Source: Hydra vulgaris (Eukaryota; Cnidaria; Hydrozoa; Anthoathecata; Hydridae). Taken from it: DNA of 64,000 nucleotides. Location of the stretch: positions 25,210,001 through 25,274,000 of the forward strand of contig NC_088926.1 of assembly GCF_038396675.1 (NCBI RefSeq). Reading direction: 5' to 3'. Under the pieces are notes generated by a model. It was not told the DNA's origin. It made no database searches and saw nothing but the letters and a program-made list of their open reading frames with translations. Position 1 is the first letter of the stretch. Each line of letters begins with the position of its first letter. Shown piece after piece: positions 36,960 to 49,003 of this stretch. Made by a program: the position numbers and the translations under genes.

Positions 36960-37690
36960 AGTTCAGAATGATCAGTCCAGAGAATGCAAAGCCAATGAAG
37001 ATGAAGTTGTTGAATGTATTTCTTGATGGGAAATGGCAAAAAAGAGGTTATAAATCTCTTAATGGTGTTGTTGCAGCAATACCTCGTACTAACAATAAAG
37101 TTATTGGATTTAAAGTGCAATCAAAAAAGTGTCCAATTTGTCATTCATAGCGTAAAAAGAAAAGTTAGATAAATACTAGATAAGGAGCAGTAGCCATAAC
37201 TAGTTAATAGACCATAAGAGACACAAGGAGCTAGAGAGCTCTCCAAGAACCAATAATAGTTGGTGCAAATGATACAAACATTTTAGGTAAATTAAAAAGG
37301 TTAAACTATGAAGCTAAATTATCATTATCTGGGGCTATTAGAGATGTTTTAAAACCAATTTTTATGGAGCTAAGCACTGATAGTTTATTGATTAAATGCT
37401 TGCGTGAAATGACCCAAAATGTCAATTAGTTAATGCAATAATATGATCTTCATTATCTAAAAGTCAATATTGCAATCAAAAAGTAATTAAAATTCGTGTT
37501 TCTTCAGCAATTATTCATTTTAATGATGGTTTTTAATGGGCTTAATAATGTATTTAAATACTTACGCATTACTCTTAGCATAAATGGTCTAAAACTAGAC
37601 TTAGAACTTAGTAGAATTAAAAAAAGCAAGAGATCAGGTAAAAGTATTACTCAATCAAAGCAAAAAAAGTATTAAGAGCTTAAAGAAAAA
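36960..37690 (+). pseudogene. Mutator-like transposase domain protein, remnant
   Basis: Pieces follow the order seen in the cnidarian Mutator-like transposase domain family. These are MKLLNVFLDGKWQKRGYKSL, NGVVAAIPRTNNKVIGFKVQ and SKKCPICHS. After a deletion come ANDTNI, IFMELSTDSLLIKCL and FNDGF. The C-terminal LNNVFKYLRITLSINGLK, then DLELSRIKKSKRSGKSI and YYIFYGVHHV-like residues, follow. The D of LDGKW is the expected first acidic residue. Stops and a large internal deletion make it non-functional. Confidence 0.7.
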
Positions 37691-37799
37691 GTTTACATTA
37701 TTTCCACTATTTTTTACGGTGTGCATCATGTGCACTTGTGCATACTCTATGTGCCCAACACATGTGCTCAGCTGGCACTCTGTATGCATTAGTACTGCA

Positions 37800-38215
37800 G
37801 TTCATTGTTTCGATCAAATTGTTCATATATTGCATTAAAGTCATTGTCTGATATAACACCTCTATACCTGTTTAAATATTCTTTAGCACTATTATCGTTT
37901 CTTTTAACATTGATATTACTAGTGTAGGTTTCGTGATCAAGCGTTAGTAATGGAGACTTAAATTTTGAACTTTTTACTTTTAGATTTTATTTGATGTTTT
38001 TCGTCAAAAATTTATCTTTCAGTTTTTGGGATAGGTTTTTTTTTTTTTACTTCTGTTAAAGTTGTTGGTTTCAAAGAACCTCTTTAACTGGAATACCGCT
38101 TAGAATGGAAGAAACTTTAAAGGAGCTTTTACAGTAGGATATGGACGCATAGTTTCTACCTCCATAAAAAGGCCTGCACTTCTGTTAAATTCGCAATATT
38201 TTTTTCCTAATAAAA
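37800..38215 (-). other. Unidentified coding-like remnants
   Basis: The minus strand has two readable pieces in different frames: NRSAGLFMEVETMRPYPTVK near 38085-38215, and SPLLTLDHETYTSNINVKRN with YLNRYRGVISDNDF near 37800-37985. They look like a decayed protein but I recognise no family. Confidence 0.25.
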
Positions 38216-38721
38216 CTAGAATGATATTGAGTGCCACAAATTTAAGTCTTTTTATTACAACTGAAACAGAACTGATATTGAGTGTCTTAGGATTGAGTTT
38301 GGTTGTAGTGTGGTATAAATAAAAATCTTCATCCTTGCATTAATCTAGTTAAAATGGACTAATGCTTTATGCTAAAAAACCACTGTTTCTGTTATGTCAT
38401 AAACTGATACAGTTTACCTGGATGTGACGCTAACCAGCTATCTATTTTACGGTTTTAATAAGGTTTGAAAGGTTCATAAGCTTTTATATTAGGTGGTTAC
38501 AGTTTGTGTGATGTATGGGGTAGGAATGTTAAAACAATGACACCTCTGATGCTAAGATAATGAATTCAATTGACATATCTGTCATATGATTATTTACTAT
38601 TAGTAACACAGAGTTATAAGGAAATGGTTTAAATTGTTTGAACCACTATTCAAACATTGGTTCTACGATCCATTCAGATTTATTCTCAGTGCTAACTAAA
38701 CCAGAAATTGAATTTCGTAAA

Positions 38722-38890
38722 AAAAAATTAGCGGTCGTGGTGCAGTGTTTGCTTCAAAACCAAAAGCTTCAAGATTCACAACCAAACTTGACCATATTTG
38801 CAACATTTTAAGGAAGAAGGCGTTAACTTTTTAGTTAAATGCTCTTTCGCTGTGATCTGTAATAAGATTGTAAAGACATATTACAGAGCA
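38722..38890 (+). repeat. Degenerate tRNA-derived SINE
   Basis: It aligns along its length to the better copy at 48806-49000: GTCGTGGTGCAGTGTTT for the A box region, GATTCACAACC for the B box, then GAAGGCGTTAAC and TTAGTTAAATGCTCT. The RNA polymerase III boxes are mutated. Confidence 0.7.
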
Positions 38891-39152
38891 TTTTATTTTG
38901 GTGCACTCGTAACAGAAACAATTTGACGCGCTCTTGCAAAAACATGTTCTGGCAAATGAAGAGTAACATCATACTAGTTTCACCTGCATTCCAAACATCA
39001 TTTGAAGCAAACATGTATTTGGTCAAATAATTGCGCAGGTTATTATAGAATATATCAACATTATATTTGTTAAATGCTGACATTTGAAAAATGAATACTG
39101 CCTCTAGTTTTCTTATTACACATTCTGGATGGAACAAAAAGCCTACTTTAAC

Positions 39153-40047
39153 CAGGGTTGTAGAGTCGAAAGTTTTTTTTACAGCTCGGCTCCGGCTCCT
39201 AAGAAATGTCCGGCTCTGGCTGGGCTCTGGCTCCTGTACTGAACAAAGTTCGCAAATTTTTGAATTTTTTTTTAATCATATTTTCCAACCCAAATCCAAA
39301 CCAAATACAGCAATTAATTTTTAACCAACTTTCATAATTACAAGGTTAATGTATTACTATCACTACTCTACTAACGCATGTTACATTTGAAAAGAAAAAT
39401 GTTTTAGGTAAATATACATTTTTTTCTATATATTTTAATCCAAAACTAAAGTTTTTAGTTCTAATTCTACCCAGTGAGCAGGGTACCTAAAAAAGACGTC
39501 TTTTGAATTTTTCAAAGACGTTCGAAATGTTTAAAAGACGTTTTAAAGACGTCTTTTGTACGTTCTGTGCCGACTGAGTAGTATAATTTTTAAGATATGA
39601 ATAACCTTTGGTCATTAAACCACGTATCAAATAATTAACAGTATAGTATCAATATAAAAATATAATATAAAACAGTATATGTAATACTGTAAGAATGTTA
39701 CCATGTATAATTTACTTGTTTTTTTTCTTAATAAAACATAATAAGAAATGCTATTAAAAGTATTTTGTTGAGTTCTAAATCATAATATATTTATTTTTAT
39801 TACGTTTTGGCAAGACTGTAACTGTTAGAAAAAATATTTTTAAAAAAGTTCGATAAATAATTCATTCAACAAATTAATTAAACAATAAAGGAATAAAAAT
39901 TGTCTACAATAAAAAAAAAAACATACATTCTATTCCTTTAAAAAAACACTATAGTCGAGATCTGCTCAATTTTTACGGCTTCGGCTACGGCTCCACCAAA
40001 AAACAGCGGCTCCCCGGTTCCGACTTGGACAAAGCTCCACAAGCCTG
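39153..40047. mobile_element. ~895-bp non-autonomous hAT-like element
   Basis: Ends are CAGGGTTGTAGAGTCG (left) and, inverted at the right, CAGGCTTGTGGAGCTTTG. Inside both ends lie GGCTCCGGCTCC/GGCTACGGCTCC-type repeats. Flanking octamers ACTTTAAC and ACACCAAC match at five of eight positions. The terminus resembles the MITE at 3085-3404. An AAAGACGT-rich patch lies inside at 39495-39570. Confidence 0.6.
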
Positions 40048-40354
40048 ACACCAACATGTTTATTTGTTTCTCTAGGTTTTGTTTCGTATTATTAGGATTC
40101 CAACCACTTTTTACTTCTGTCGCTCACAATGTCTGACAATGCTTCTGAAATAAAGTATTAATAAAATATGAATATAAGCATATTTAAAAAATTACTTTTT
40201 ACATGTTATTTCTGATAAATATAAAAAAAAAAATGCTCCCCAGCAAATATTTTTGTAGTGGATTTGACGTGTACCTATATGGGAACTTAACAAGCGTTTT
40301 GAGCGGTTTGAGTAGTTTTGTTCATCGGTTTCTTAGCGAACCATAAATGGAATT

Positions 40355-40399
40355 AGTCGTAAAAAATGGCTAGTCATCGGCTAGCCATTTTTTACGACT
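40355..40399. repeat. Perfect 19-bp stem-loop
   Basis: AGTCGTAAAAAATGGCTAG is followed after TCATCGG by its exact reverse complement. Confidence 0.95.
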
Positions 40400-40539
40400 G
40401 TCACTAAATGAAAATTAAACTGATCTACAAAAAATTATGATAATATAAAACTAACGATAAAATTAAGAATTTATGAACTTATTTCAAATAATATGAATAA
40501 TAATAATAATGAAAAATTGCGATGATTGATGCCTTGGAA

Positions 40540-40670
40540 CAAAAAAGCCTAAAAATTAGCCCTTTCCCTAATGCCCCAAATTTGAGAGTATCAAGTTGAT
40601 AAAATATTTTTTTACTATTATCAAATAGGCTTATATTCATTGATAAATTTTAAGTTTCATGGGATAATCT
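40540..40670. repeat. Dispersed repeat copy adjoining a TA tract
   Basis: CCCCAAATTTGAGAGTATCA, AGTTGATAAAATATTTTTTT and TTATATTCATTGATAAATTT recur at 42960-43110. Both copies sit beside a (TA)n tract, which suggests a unit that carries or seeds the microsatellite. Confidence 0.75.
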
Positions 40671-40852
<182 letters not shown>

Positions 40853-41389
40853 GTAAATGTATATATATGAATAAAGAAAATATCTTTATATTATCATGTA
40901 TAATATTAATATTATACTATATTTATACTTTATTTATAATTATTATATATTATATATTATTTATACTTTATTTATAATTATTATAAACTATAGCTATATA
41001 GTATTTATGTTACAGTTACCCGCAGTACCAGGAATTAGCTAGATGCTAATGTTTATAATATATAATTTAAATTGCAACTCTGAGTTTCATGTGTTACCAC
41101 AATCTTCAGGCAAGTAGTTATAATTTAATTTTGCTACAATATGTTTATTGGACGTTACGGTTTATATTTATATTTAGATCTTTACTGCACGGAAATTGTT
41201 TAAAAGTTAGGTTAATGTTACTATTAATTCGTTTTTAGTAAGCTAATAGGCGTGAAATAGTTAAATGTTTTAATGGTTGTTTAAAAATATTCGTTTATGT
41301 GATAATGTGCATTATTTATATATTAAATAAATATAACATTAAAAATTAATATAAAAATATCAATAATATCATGAAGTATATTACAATAG

Positions 41390-41510
<121 letters not shown>

Positions 41511-41689
41511 TAACTTATTGGTATATGAGGTAGAGTAATATAGTTATTGTTAGTTGTTAGTTGGGTTTGTACCGAGCTTTGTAATTTTTTGATAAGAATT
41601 TATTTTCTTTTTTGATATAATTTCTGTCCTTTTATTTAGCAGTTCCTCAGGTTTTGGATACAATGTAATAACAAATTTCTTATACATAT

Positions 41690-41956
41690 ATATATTTTTT
41701 GTTTTTTGTTTTGTTTTTTTTCTTTGTTTATTTATTCACCTTCCCAAGGCCGAGAAAGCCACTACAGACAAGGAGGTTACTTAATTGTGGTTATAACCCT
41801 CTCTCAACTCTATAACTCCGAAACGCGAATCTTGACGAACAAGGCCGTTGCGCGGAGAAATAAGTTGAGCGCGGTACTACCAGGGACGTGGTGGGGATCG
41901 AACTCGGAACCTCTCGCTTATAAAGCGAGCGCCCTACCACGACACCACTACCGCAT
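41690..41956 (-). repeat. tRNA-derived SINE, near full length
   Basis: On the minus strand the tRNA-like head reads GCGGTAGTGGTGTCGTGGTA, then GGGCGCTCGCTTTATAAGCG, AGAGGTTCCGAGTTCGATCC and CCACCACGTCCC. The anticodon stem CTCGC/GCGAG and a B box are clear. A tRNA-unrelated body follows (CGGAGTTATAGAGTTGAGAG), then CTTGGGAAGGTGAATAAATA and an A-rich tail. Other copies lie at 1-104, 58382-58562 and 63690-63770. Confidence 0.85.
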
Positions 41957-42039
41957 AAAGACTCAGTGGGCACCTTTTGGAAATATTTGAGTTGGGGGGG
42001 GGGGTACAGAATTCAGAAAAGACCATGTTAATATAAGGA

Positions 42040-42785
42040 TTCGTTAAATTAATTTTCAAATCCCAGACGTAATTTGATAGGGCGGTGAACTTTTTGTATT
42101 TAACATTACTGAATGATGATTTGTGGTTGTTTTATCTGGTTTTCCTTTCACCTTCCGATAATTCAATATAAAATTTGCTGGGTTGGTTTTTAGGTGCGAT
42201 GATGCAATTATATATAATGTTTGTGGATTTTCACTTACCATTCAAGAGACATTCTGTTTTATTTCGACAATTGCATTTTTTTCAATTTCTGGAAAGATAT
42301 TTTTTGTTCTGGTTTTTTATAACTTTTTTGATATTTTCAGTGTAGCTGTAGCTTACCTATACAGTGTTTCTGTTTAAGATTTTGTGAAGTTTGTGTGTTT
42401 TAGGGAAGTTTTTTTCTGGTAAAATTAAAAACATTTTAGCAGCATTTTTTGGAGACGTTTATATTAAATGGGGGGTTGAACCATATGATATTGTGTTTAA
42501 GATTTTTTTACTTAAGGGAGCTGATACTTAAGGGAGTATATTTTGTATCCGCTATTTTTTAGAGCTTATTCATATTCGTTTTTAGACTGGTTAAATATAA
42601 CTTCGTTTGAGGAATTTTGCGAAAGTTTGTTGCATATTGAAGTGGGTAAGTGTTTGATAATTTGTTGTGGGTGATTAGAAGATGTGTGAATGTATTGAAG
42701 ATTATCGTTGGGCTTTTTGAAAGACTTATAAGTGTTTTGGACTATATTAAAGGCGACATCAAGGAAGTTAACTGATTTAAGATTT
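42040..42785 (-). pseudogene. Retroelement relic with RT tail and GIY-YIG-like region (Penelope-type candidate)
   Basis: The minus strand reads VNFLDVAFNIVQNTYKSFKK, then PNDNLQYIHTSSNHPQQIIK, LPTSICNKLSQNSSNEVIFN and SKNEYE.ALKNSGY. This order (VNFLDV, KPN..YIH..SNHP, I..LP.SI..RLS..S..E..FN) is a hallmark of a retroelement group in invertebrates whose RT is followed by a GIY-YIG endonuclease. Further down, NFILNYRKVKGKPDKTTTNH and SSPPYQITSGI keep the position of the G..+..W+.R+.NH...F region. Frameshifts and stops disable it. The group name is from memory. Confidence 0.55.
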
Positions 42786-42843
42786 GTTTTTTTATATCTA
42801 TTTGAAATCCTATATCTTTAAACTTTTGGATATATGTTTTTTG

Positions 42844-42844
<1 letters not shown>

Positions 42845-42936
<92 letters not shown>
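42845..42936. repeat. (TA)n microsatellite
   Basis: About 45 TA units, directly left of the dispersed repeat at 42960-43110. Confidence 0.97.
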
Positions 42937-42940
<4 letters not shown>

Positions 42941-42959
42941 TTGCAAAAAATACATTATT

Positions 42960-43285
42960 GGAGCAACAAAAAAGCCCCAAAATGCCCCCCCCCCCCCATC
43001 CTTGCCTTAAATTTGAGAGCAACAAGTTGATAAAATATTTTTTTTACTATTCTTGACTAGACTTATATTCATCAATAAATTTTTAGTTTTGTAGTATATT
43101 CTCTCAGCGTTCGAAAATTATGACCATATAAATTTGTAACCTCCTCAAATTGGGGGGTTTAATCTATGCGAGGTCATACATTGTTGACTTTAACTTGTCT
43201 TAACCGCTCCCCCTCCCCCTTGTCAACATTTCTCAAAAGCATTTAGACCTCCTCCTTCTTATTTTATTGACATAATTAATGGACA
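42960..43285. repeat. Dispersed repeat copies
   Basis: 42960-43110 matches 40540-40670. 43207-43285 matches 2385-2465. A 14-base C run lies between. Confidence 0.65.
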
Positions 43286-43289
43286 GGCC

Positions 43290-46200
43290 CTTTCTAATAT
43301 GGTCATTCTATTCTTATGTTTTACGTTTATTTGCAATTAGATTTATAATTTTATTTTCCGAATTATCCCAACTTTACAAACCATTTTTCAAATTGTTAAT
43401 TATACCTTACTTGAAAATCTTTCAGTTATCGTACTTTTTTATTCTATCATCACCTATACATCTTTTAGAACCTTTTCGTAATTCAGCAACTAATTGTTTG
43501 TTTTTATCAGTTCCTCTTTTCTATTTTCGTTTTCTTTTTTAATAATTCGCAAGTGATTTAAAAAAATAAAAACTCATTTAGTAACCTGTCGGTTTTTTAA
43601 ATTTATTAATGTTATGTTTCCGTTTATCGATTTAAAAATATAATTGTGTTATTTTTGAAACATCTATATAAAAATTTGTTTTACCAACTTTATTAGGATT
43701 CAGAATCTGGGCACAAATTCCAGGACTGGGCAATTCCAAAATAATAATTTTAAAGATGAATAAGTTTTTTATTTAAAGTACTAAGTAATTTAAAGTGATT
43801 TTACTTGAAGTACAAAGCAGTTTTAATTAAATTACTAGAAATCCTATTGGTCTATTCAAAATGTTAACTTTTGTTTATCAACTTAATTTAGTACCTGTTT
43901 TATAAAACGCACCTGTTTTGTACTATGTGTGCGTTATCCAATTATAACTATTGTTCTATTGTTATTAATAGAAAATATCAATTTTTTAACCAATCGATTG
44001 GCGGTTTCTGAAGGATTGCAATACTTTTGACTAAAAAGATTGTAATCTTCTTAAAGAAAACAGATTTGAGATATTTCAACTAACTTGGTTATATAATCTA
44101 ATATAACCATAATATAACTTGGTTGGGTGTACCAACCCAAACTTGTTTGTACGCCCATAACCTGGTACAATCTACTATTTGTATATAAGGTGATTTTAAA
44201 AATTTTGCTCATTTTTTTAAAGTAACAATAAAATTATTACAAAGGTATCAATTAACAAACGTATCAATTAAAAACGCATAAAAATAAAAAGAAATGGTTT
44301 TTACTACCTAATATTATAAAGCTATATTTATTTAAATCATTCAATTATAAAGATTGATTTTGATTAAATAAATAAAGTGGACAACTAAGTTGATAACAAA
44401 GTAGATAAAAGGTCTAAATAAAGTAGGCAACTAAGTAGATAATAAACGTTCGTAGATTTCTTGAGCTTTCTAAACAAAATAAATGAAATTAAGTATCGGT
44501 TACCAGCAATATAAAATCAAACACTATTTAAACAAAAAGCGTACCAAAGGATCAGTAAAAATAAATGATCTTGCAGTGTATAATTTCTTTTCTTTTGTAC
44601 TGTGTCTCATGAAGTTTAATGCAACACCTAAAGAAAAAAACGTTTTACATTTTAATTTTTATAATAATTTTAATTTTGTTCTTATAATTCAACTATATAA
44701 GGCAATTCATTTTGGTTTTACGTTATTTTTGTTATGTCTAGTTTTTGTATTTTGTTTATTTTGTTACTTTTTTATTATGTTTCTATATCAAGTTAGGTGT
44801 TTTTTTTTTTTATAATGTCATGAAACTAAAAGTCTTGTTTTGTTTACTGTTAGAAAAACTATATAAAAGTTATATACTCCCTTCACTTAAACATTTTTCA
44901 CCAATTATAATTGCCTTCACTTTAATAATTACCTCATATCTGCCAAAGGTTGAATTAACTGGAACTTTGTTTAATTCAAACATTTGTGAAGTCAAATTGT
45001 TTTTCGAAGACCTTTAGTAATACCTATATTATACGTTTTTTTATATTTTATATTTTATTGATGTCATATCAAACATCTAATTTTGGCGGTATTCATTCTT
45101 ACGTTCTTTATGTCAAGGATAAATCCAAGCATTTCCAGTTTCAAGCTAATTAGTTAAAATTTTACCCTAGGCTACGACTGTATAAGACTGACCACAATAC
45201 GTTCATTAATTTATTATAAAAATTAGAGTTTACAAATCTGAATAAAGTTTTAAACAAATTTAAAAAACGTTGACATTTTGAAAAAACTCAGTTACCATCT
45301 TATTGTAAGGTAACATTAATGGAGGCATTAGAAAAAAAAACTATTTAAATCAAAATCATAATGAAAATAAGAACTATCAAAGTGATAATGAAGTGCGTGA
45401 ATATAATAGTTATTAGTCTTGTATATTTTTCGCGCCAAAGTTTGAAAAAGAGCTTAGAGTCTAAAAAGTTCTGGAACTATTTGAAAAGAGTTACTGCTCG
45501 CTCATTCATATGAGTTACTGCTCGCTTATTCATATAAAGTTTTAAGACAAAACAAATATTTTTTAAACAGATCTTTAAAATTAATTGTTTTTAAATAAGG
45601 CCTGCTTTTCAGAATGAGTTTTTCAAATTTTTTTTTTTAGTATTTAGAGAAACCGGTAGAAAAAAAGACTAGTTTTACTTCAAGCATATTTGTTAGTGGA
45701 AGAAAAAATAGACACATAAAAGGTTTCTTTTTTTATAAAAACTGTCTGAAATGAAGCAAAAGTTTACTTCTGAACTAACAAAAAATGTTATATTATCTAT
45801 ACCAATATAAACGTTCATAGAGTTTATGCATACACAGTTGTGCATATAACGATGCCTTAATATATGTTGTGCTAATCAAGTTTTCCATCTGCAGTATTGA
45901 TTGTATAGATATCTTACAGCAAGTGCAAAAACTTTGTTAATTTTATTTTGCCTTTTAAGAGTATATACAATGTACAAATATAAAAGAATATAAAAGTGTG
46001 GATAATAAAAAAATAAAGATATTTAAAAAATAGAAAAATCATCTACTTTTCGCAACACCTTATAACAATGGACCATCTGAAACATATATTACTAATCCGC
46101 AACAAGTAAGAAATATACAAAAGAGTTTATAAAGTATGATATTTGGTATTAAAATAATAAACTATGTTTAATATTTTAACTGCCCCCGTTCCCCTCTAGC

Positions 46201-46400
46201 GTAGAAAAAGGCAAATCTCTTCACATATAAGTCTCTAGCCCCATAATTTTTCAATAATTTTTTAAATATTTAAAAAAAAAAGATTTCTTCTGGTTTCAAA
46301 ATTTATTTATTTTGATTTATTAAGTCAAGATTATATAAATTCAATCTGGATAAAAATTCATATAAAAGAAAAGATATTTAAGATACCTTGGTACTTTATG
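43290..46400. other. Gene-free AT-rich stretch
   Basis: No recognised protein or mobile element. Hydrophobic Phe/Leu frames near 43279 and 44483-45017 reflect T-rich composition. A 26-bp direct duplication (GAGTTACTGCTCGCT...) lies at 45488-45536. This stretch may be intron of the gene at 46430-46903. Confidence 0.45.
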
Positions 46401-46429
46401 CTAAATAAATTTTGAATATTGTGACTTAC

Positions 46430-46903
46430 CTGCGCTTGTACTCACATAAACTCCTCGGTCATCTCCGAAAAAGAAATTTCCACTATGAATACTTATTTCA
46501 TCGTAGCTAGTCAAGTTAATAAATACACAAGATTTTAATGGAAGGTAAATTGTATCTTCTTGTCTATGATTAAAATTGTGCGGGGAAAGATTTGTATTTT
46601 CCGCGTGATATATTCCGTCTTCACTTGTAAAGTTTAAAAAATTTTTTTTTGGTTTGTTTGATTTTTTATTTACGCACTCGTTGAAGTCTATTCTTTTTCG
46701 TTTCGAACCTTTTTCTAACAGTGCAGTACCCCAGTTTGTATTAGTGCCAACTGGATTGTGTGGTCCGTTTGAATAATCCATGCAAAAGTCTATAAATATT
46801 ATAAAAGTAATATATGCAGCAACTAAAAAGTTACTTATTAATTAAAGCTTACTCCATATTTTCGTTTTATAACAAAAGTGTAGAAAACCCTACCTTGACT
46901 CAT
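46430..46903 (-). CDS. Unidentified host gene, first two coding exons
   Basis: Exon 1 is 46894-46903 (MSQ plus one base, donor AAG|GTAGGG). Exon 2 is 46430-46789 (acceptor TTTATAG, donor GCAG|GTAAGTC, near consensus). They join in frame as MSQDFCMDYSNGPHNPVG and run for about 123 residues before the next intron. Starting at the internal Met of MDYS, without exon 1, is the alternative. The protein is hydrophilic with a basic cluster KGSKRKRIDF and KKSNKPKKNF, which could act as a nuclear localisation signal. It then has an ordered-looking segment with TIYLPLKSCVFINLTSYDEI and GNFFFGDDRGVYVSTSAG. No frameshift or stop occurs and codon choice is gene-like. I do not recognise the family. Later exons lie to the left and I could not find them. 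Confidence 0.6.
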
Positions 46904-47825
46904 GCTACTCACGTCGAATATGAAACACAGTTGGAGTTAAAATAAGTCGTGGTTGTATTGAATAAATCTCCCACAAAATTGTAAAATAAGTGTTAATAAT
47001 TAATTCTTTTTATTTAATTGATATGTATATTTAATACGAACAATCATTATTATATATTTATGAATGTTTCATTTCTATGACGGATTTAATTTATTATTTT
47101 TGTTATCATTATATTACTTTGTTATTTTTATATTACTATAACTTTAATCATAGATCATCTTATATAACGAAAAAAAAAATTTTTTTATCATTAAAAAATA
47201 AATAAAAACAAGTCTATTCTAAAATTCAGTGTTGTTGTGAAATTTAGTAATTCAACTCAATTTGTAATAAATATAATTCTGGTTTTTAACATTTCTATTA
47301 AATATTTTATTCTGTATCCTTTGGAAGTTGAACTAATTTTATAAACTTGTTATTTTAATTTTCAATTTTGTAGAAATATTACTTTTTGCAAACCGTTGAT
47401 TAACCTCATCATTGTCATTAAGTTTACTTCTTACGACTGATTAACCAATCAAAACAGAGGGATTGTAGATACCCGGCGAGGTAGCAAGTGTCGGTTTTGT
47501 AATCAATTAAAGAAGTATGGAGTCTGAATTTCGTAATTAACCATTTTAAAATTTATACTATCTTCCACATTTTTTGGAATTAGAACATAAGAACCAAAAT
47601 TTAATAGTTGTGTTCAATGTATAATCTTACTTTGTTTTATCTTCATTTCATATTAAATAAATTTAAACACTATATTTACATACACGTTTTTTACAAAGTT
47701 AGTCGAGTAGAAAGAACTGAGTATGTTCATGAGAATGTCAAATGAGATTATACAAAAATATCCTAAAAATGTTTGCCTCACATACTCCAAATGTGGAGGC
47801 AATGAGTTTTTTGGAATTCTCAATC

Positions 47826-48056
47826 TAATTCAGAAACCGTAAAATTATCATTTATGATGAATCTTATTTTAAATTTAAACTAACAAATAAAAAATGTAAT
47901 GCTGAACTTTACTTAGATGAACCAGAAACAGCAATCAAAGATGTTAATATAAGCGCAAAATCAATTCTATATTTCATAACTGCTCAACCATTTATTGTTC
48001 CTGCGGGACAAGCTATTCACCAAATAGCGTATAAAAACGATTGCATCATCAAATGA
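47826..48056 (+). pseudogene. Tc/mariner-superfamily (Tc3-like) transposase fragment
   Basis: The frame FRNRKIIIYDESYFKFKL, then NAELYLDEPETAIKDVNI and PFIVPAGQAIHQIAYKNDCI matches the pattern of DDE transposases in this superfamily: a catalytic D in the xDExYF block, then F/YFVPSG.AIN...Y...C. It stops at a TGA and then continues LIPFFK. Both ends are missing. Confidence 0.6.
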
Positions 48057-48084
48057 TTGATTCCTTTTTTCAAGTGTCCTCTTA

Positions 48085-48185
48085 ATATTAATGCTCTAAC
48101 CACTGTGCCATGACTGCTTAACTGAACCTCTTGATACTGAGGCAAGTACTCTGACCATTGTATCACGGTTGCAGTTTGAACATGA
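48085..48185 (-). repeat. Two degenerate tRNA-like SINE heads in tandem
   Basis: The minus strand reads CAACCGTGATACAATGGTCA, then GAGTACTTGCCTCAG and AGGTTCAGTTAAGC, followed by GCAGTCATGGCACAGTGGTT AGAGCA as a second A-box half. Confidence 0.5.
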
Positions 48186-48373
48186 TAACGTTTTTTTTCC
48201 TTTTAAATTATAATTTAAGATGGCCGCCATTAAAAATTAAAATTCCAAAAAAAATGAAAACAGAAAACACTTTTAAAAAAATTATTTTTTATATTAATTC
48301 AAAAAATAACTTCACAGGGATAGATGTATTTGGTCTGACTCATGCCAGAAGAGTATCTTATCTCCGAAGAAGA

Positions 48374-48435
48374 TCATAAAAAGATAAAAAAAAAAGATCA
48401 AGAAAAAAAAAAGATCAAAAAAAAAAAAGATCAAG
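48374..48435. repeat. (AAAAAAGATC)n-like tract
   Basis: Irregular AAAAAGATCA units in an A-rich run. Confidence 0.8.
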
Positions 48436-48805
48436 TTACAATCTTTTACAAAATTTTTTCTAAGAATATAAAGTACAAATTAGGAATAATATAGATGTTT
48501 AAAAAAGTATGGATATTAAAATAAGATCGTCTCAATTATTAGATAATACATATTTAACAGAGAATGCTGTTTGAATATTGGAGTCAATTAGGAAAACTGT
48601 TCAAAAATAACATGAAATTTTAATAAAATTGTATATTTTCGGGCTTTCCTGCTCACAAATCGTAAAAACCAAAAATTCGTACCAAAATAAATACTTCTTG
48701 CAATGAAAAAGTTTATTATTTCTATTTAGTGCTTCAAAGGGCATTAACAACAATTTACATCAAATTAAGTTAAATTTGCTTACAAATCTGCTTCAACAAC
48801 ATAAA

Positions 48806-49003
48806 ATAGAGCAGCCGTGGCGCAGTGGTTAGAGTTCTGGCTCAGAACCCAGAGGTCCGCGGTTCGACGCCGGCTCTAGCTCAATAAGCGACATTGGTAA
48901 GGAAGGAGGCATGAACCTCTAGTTAAATGCTCTGCCGCGGTGCTCCGTGATAAGACCGCAAGGACTTCTGGGAGTACCTAAATAACCTAAAAAAAAAAAA
49001 AAT
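48806..49003 (+). repeat. tRNA-derived SINE, well preserved
   Basis: Head: CAGCCGTGGCGCAGTGGTTA (A box TGGCGCAGTGG), then GGTCCGCGGTTCGACGCCGG (B box GGTTCGACGCC). A body follows with GCATGAACCTCTAGTTAAAT and GATAAGACCGCAAGGACTTC, then an A tail. AAAATAGAG occurs on both sides (before the head and after the tail) and is a likely target duplication. Intact boxes make it the youngest-looking SINE here. Confidence 0.85.

Noticed and set aside
41868-41956. A functional tRNA gene on the minus strand
   Set aside because: The tRNA-like head continues into a SINE body and A-rich tail, and copies recur at 1-104 and elsewhere, so it is a SINE.
43279-45017. Hydrophobic frames that look like membrane proteins
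   Set aside because: Phe/Leu/Ile richness follows from T-rich DNA. There are no conserved motifs, splice logic or codon bias.
48812-48884. A functional tRNA gene on the plus strand
   Set aside because: A and B boxes are good, but no clean acceptor and T-stem pairing can be formed, and a SINE tail with poly(A) and target duplication follows.
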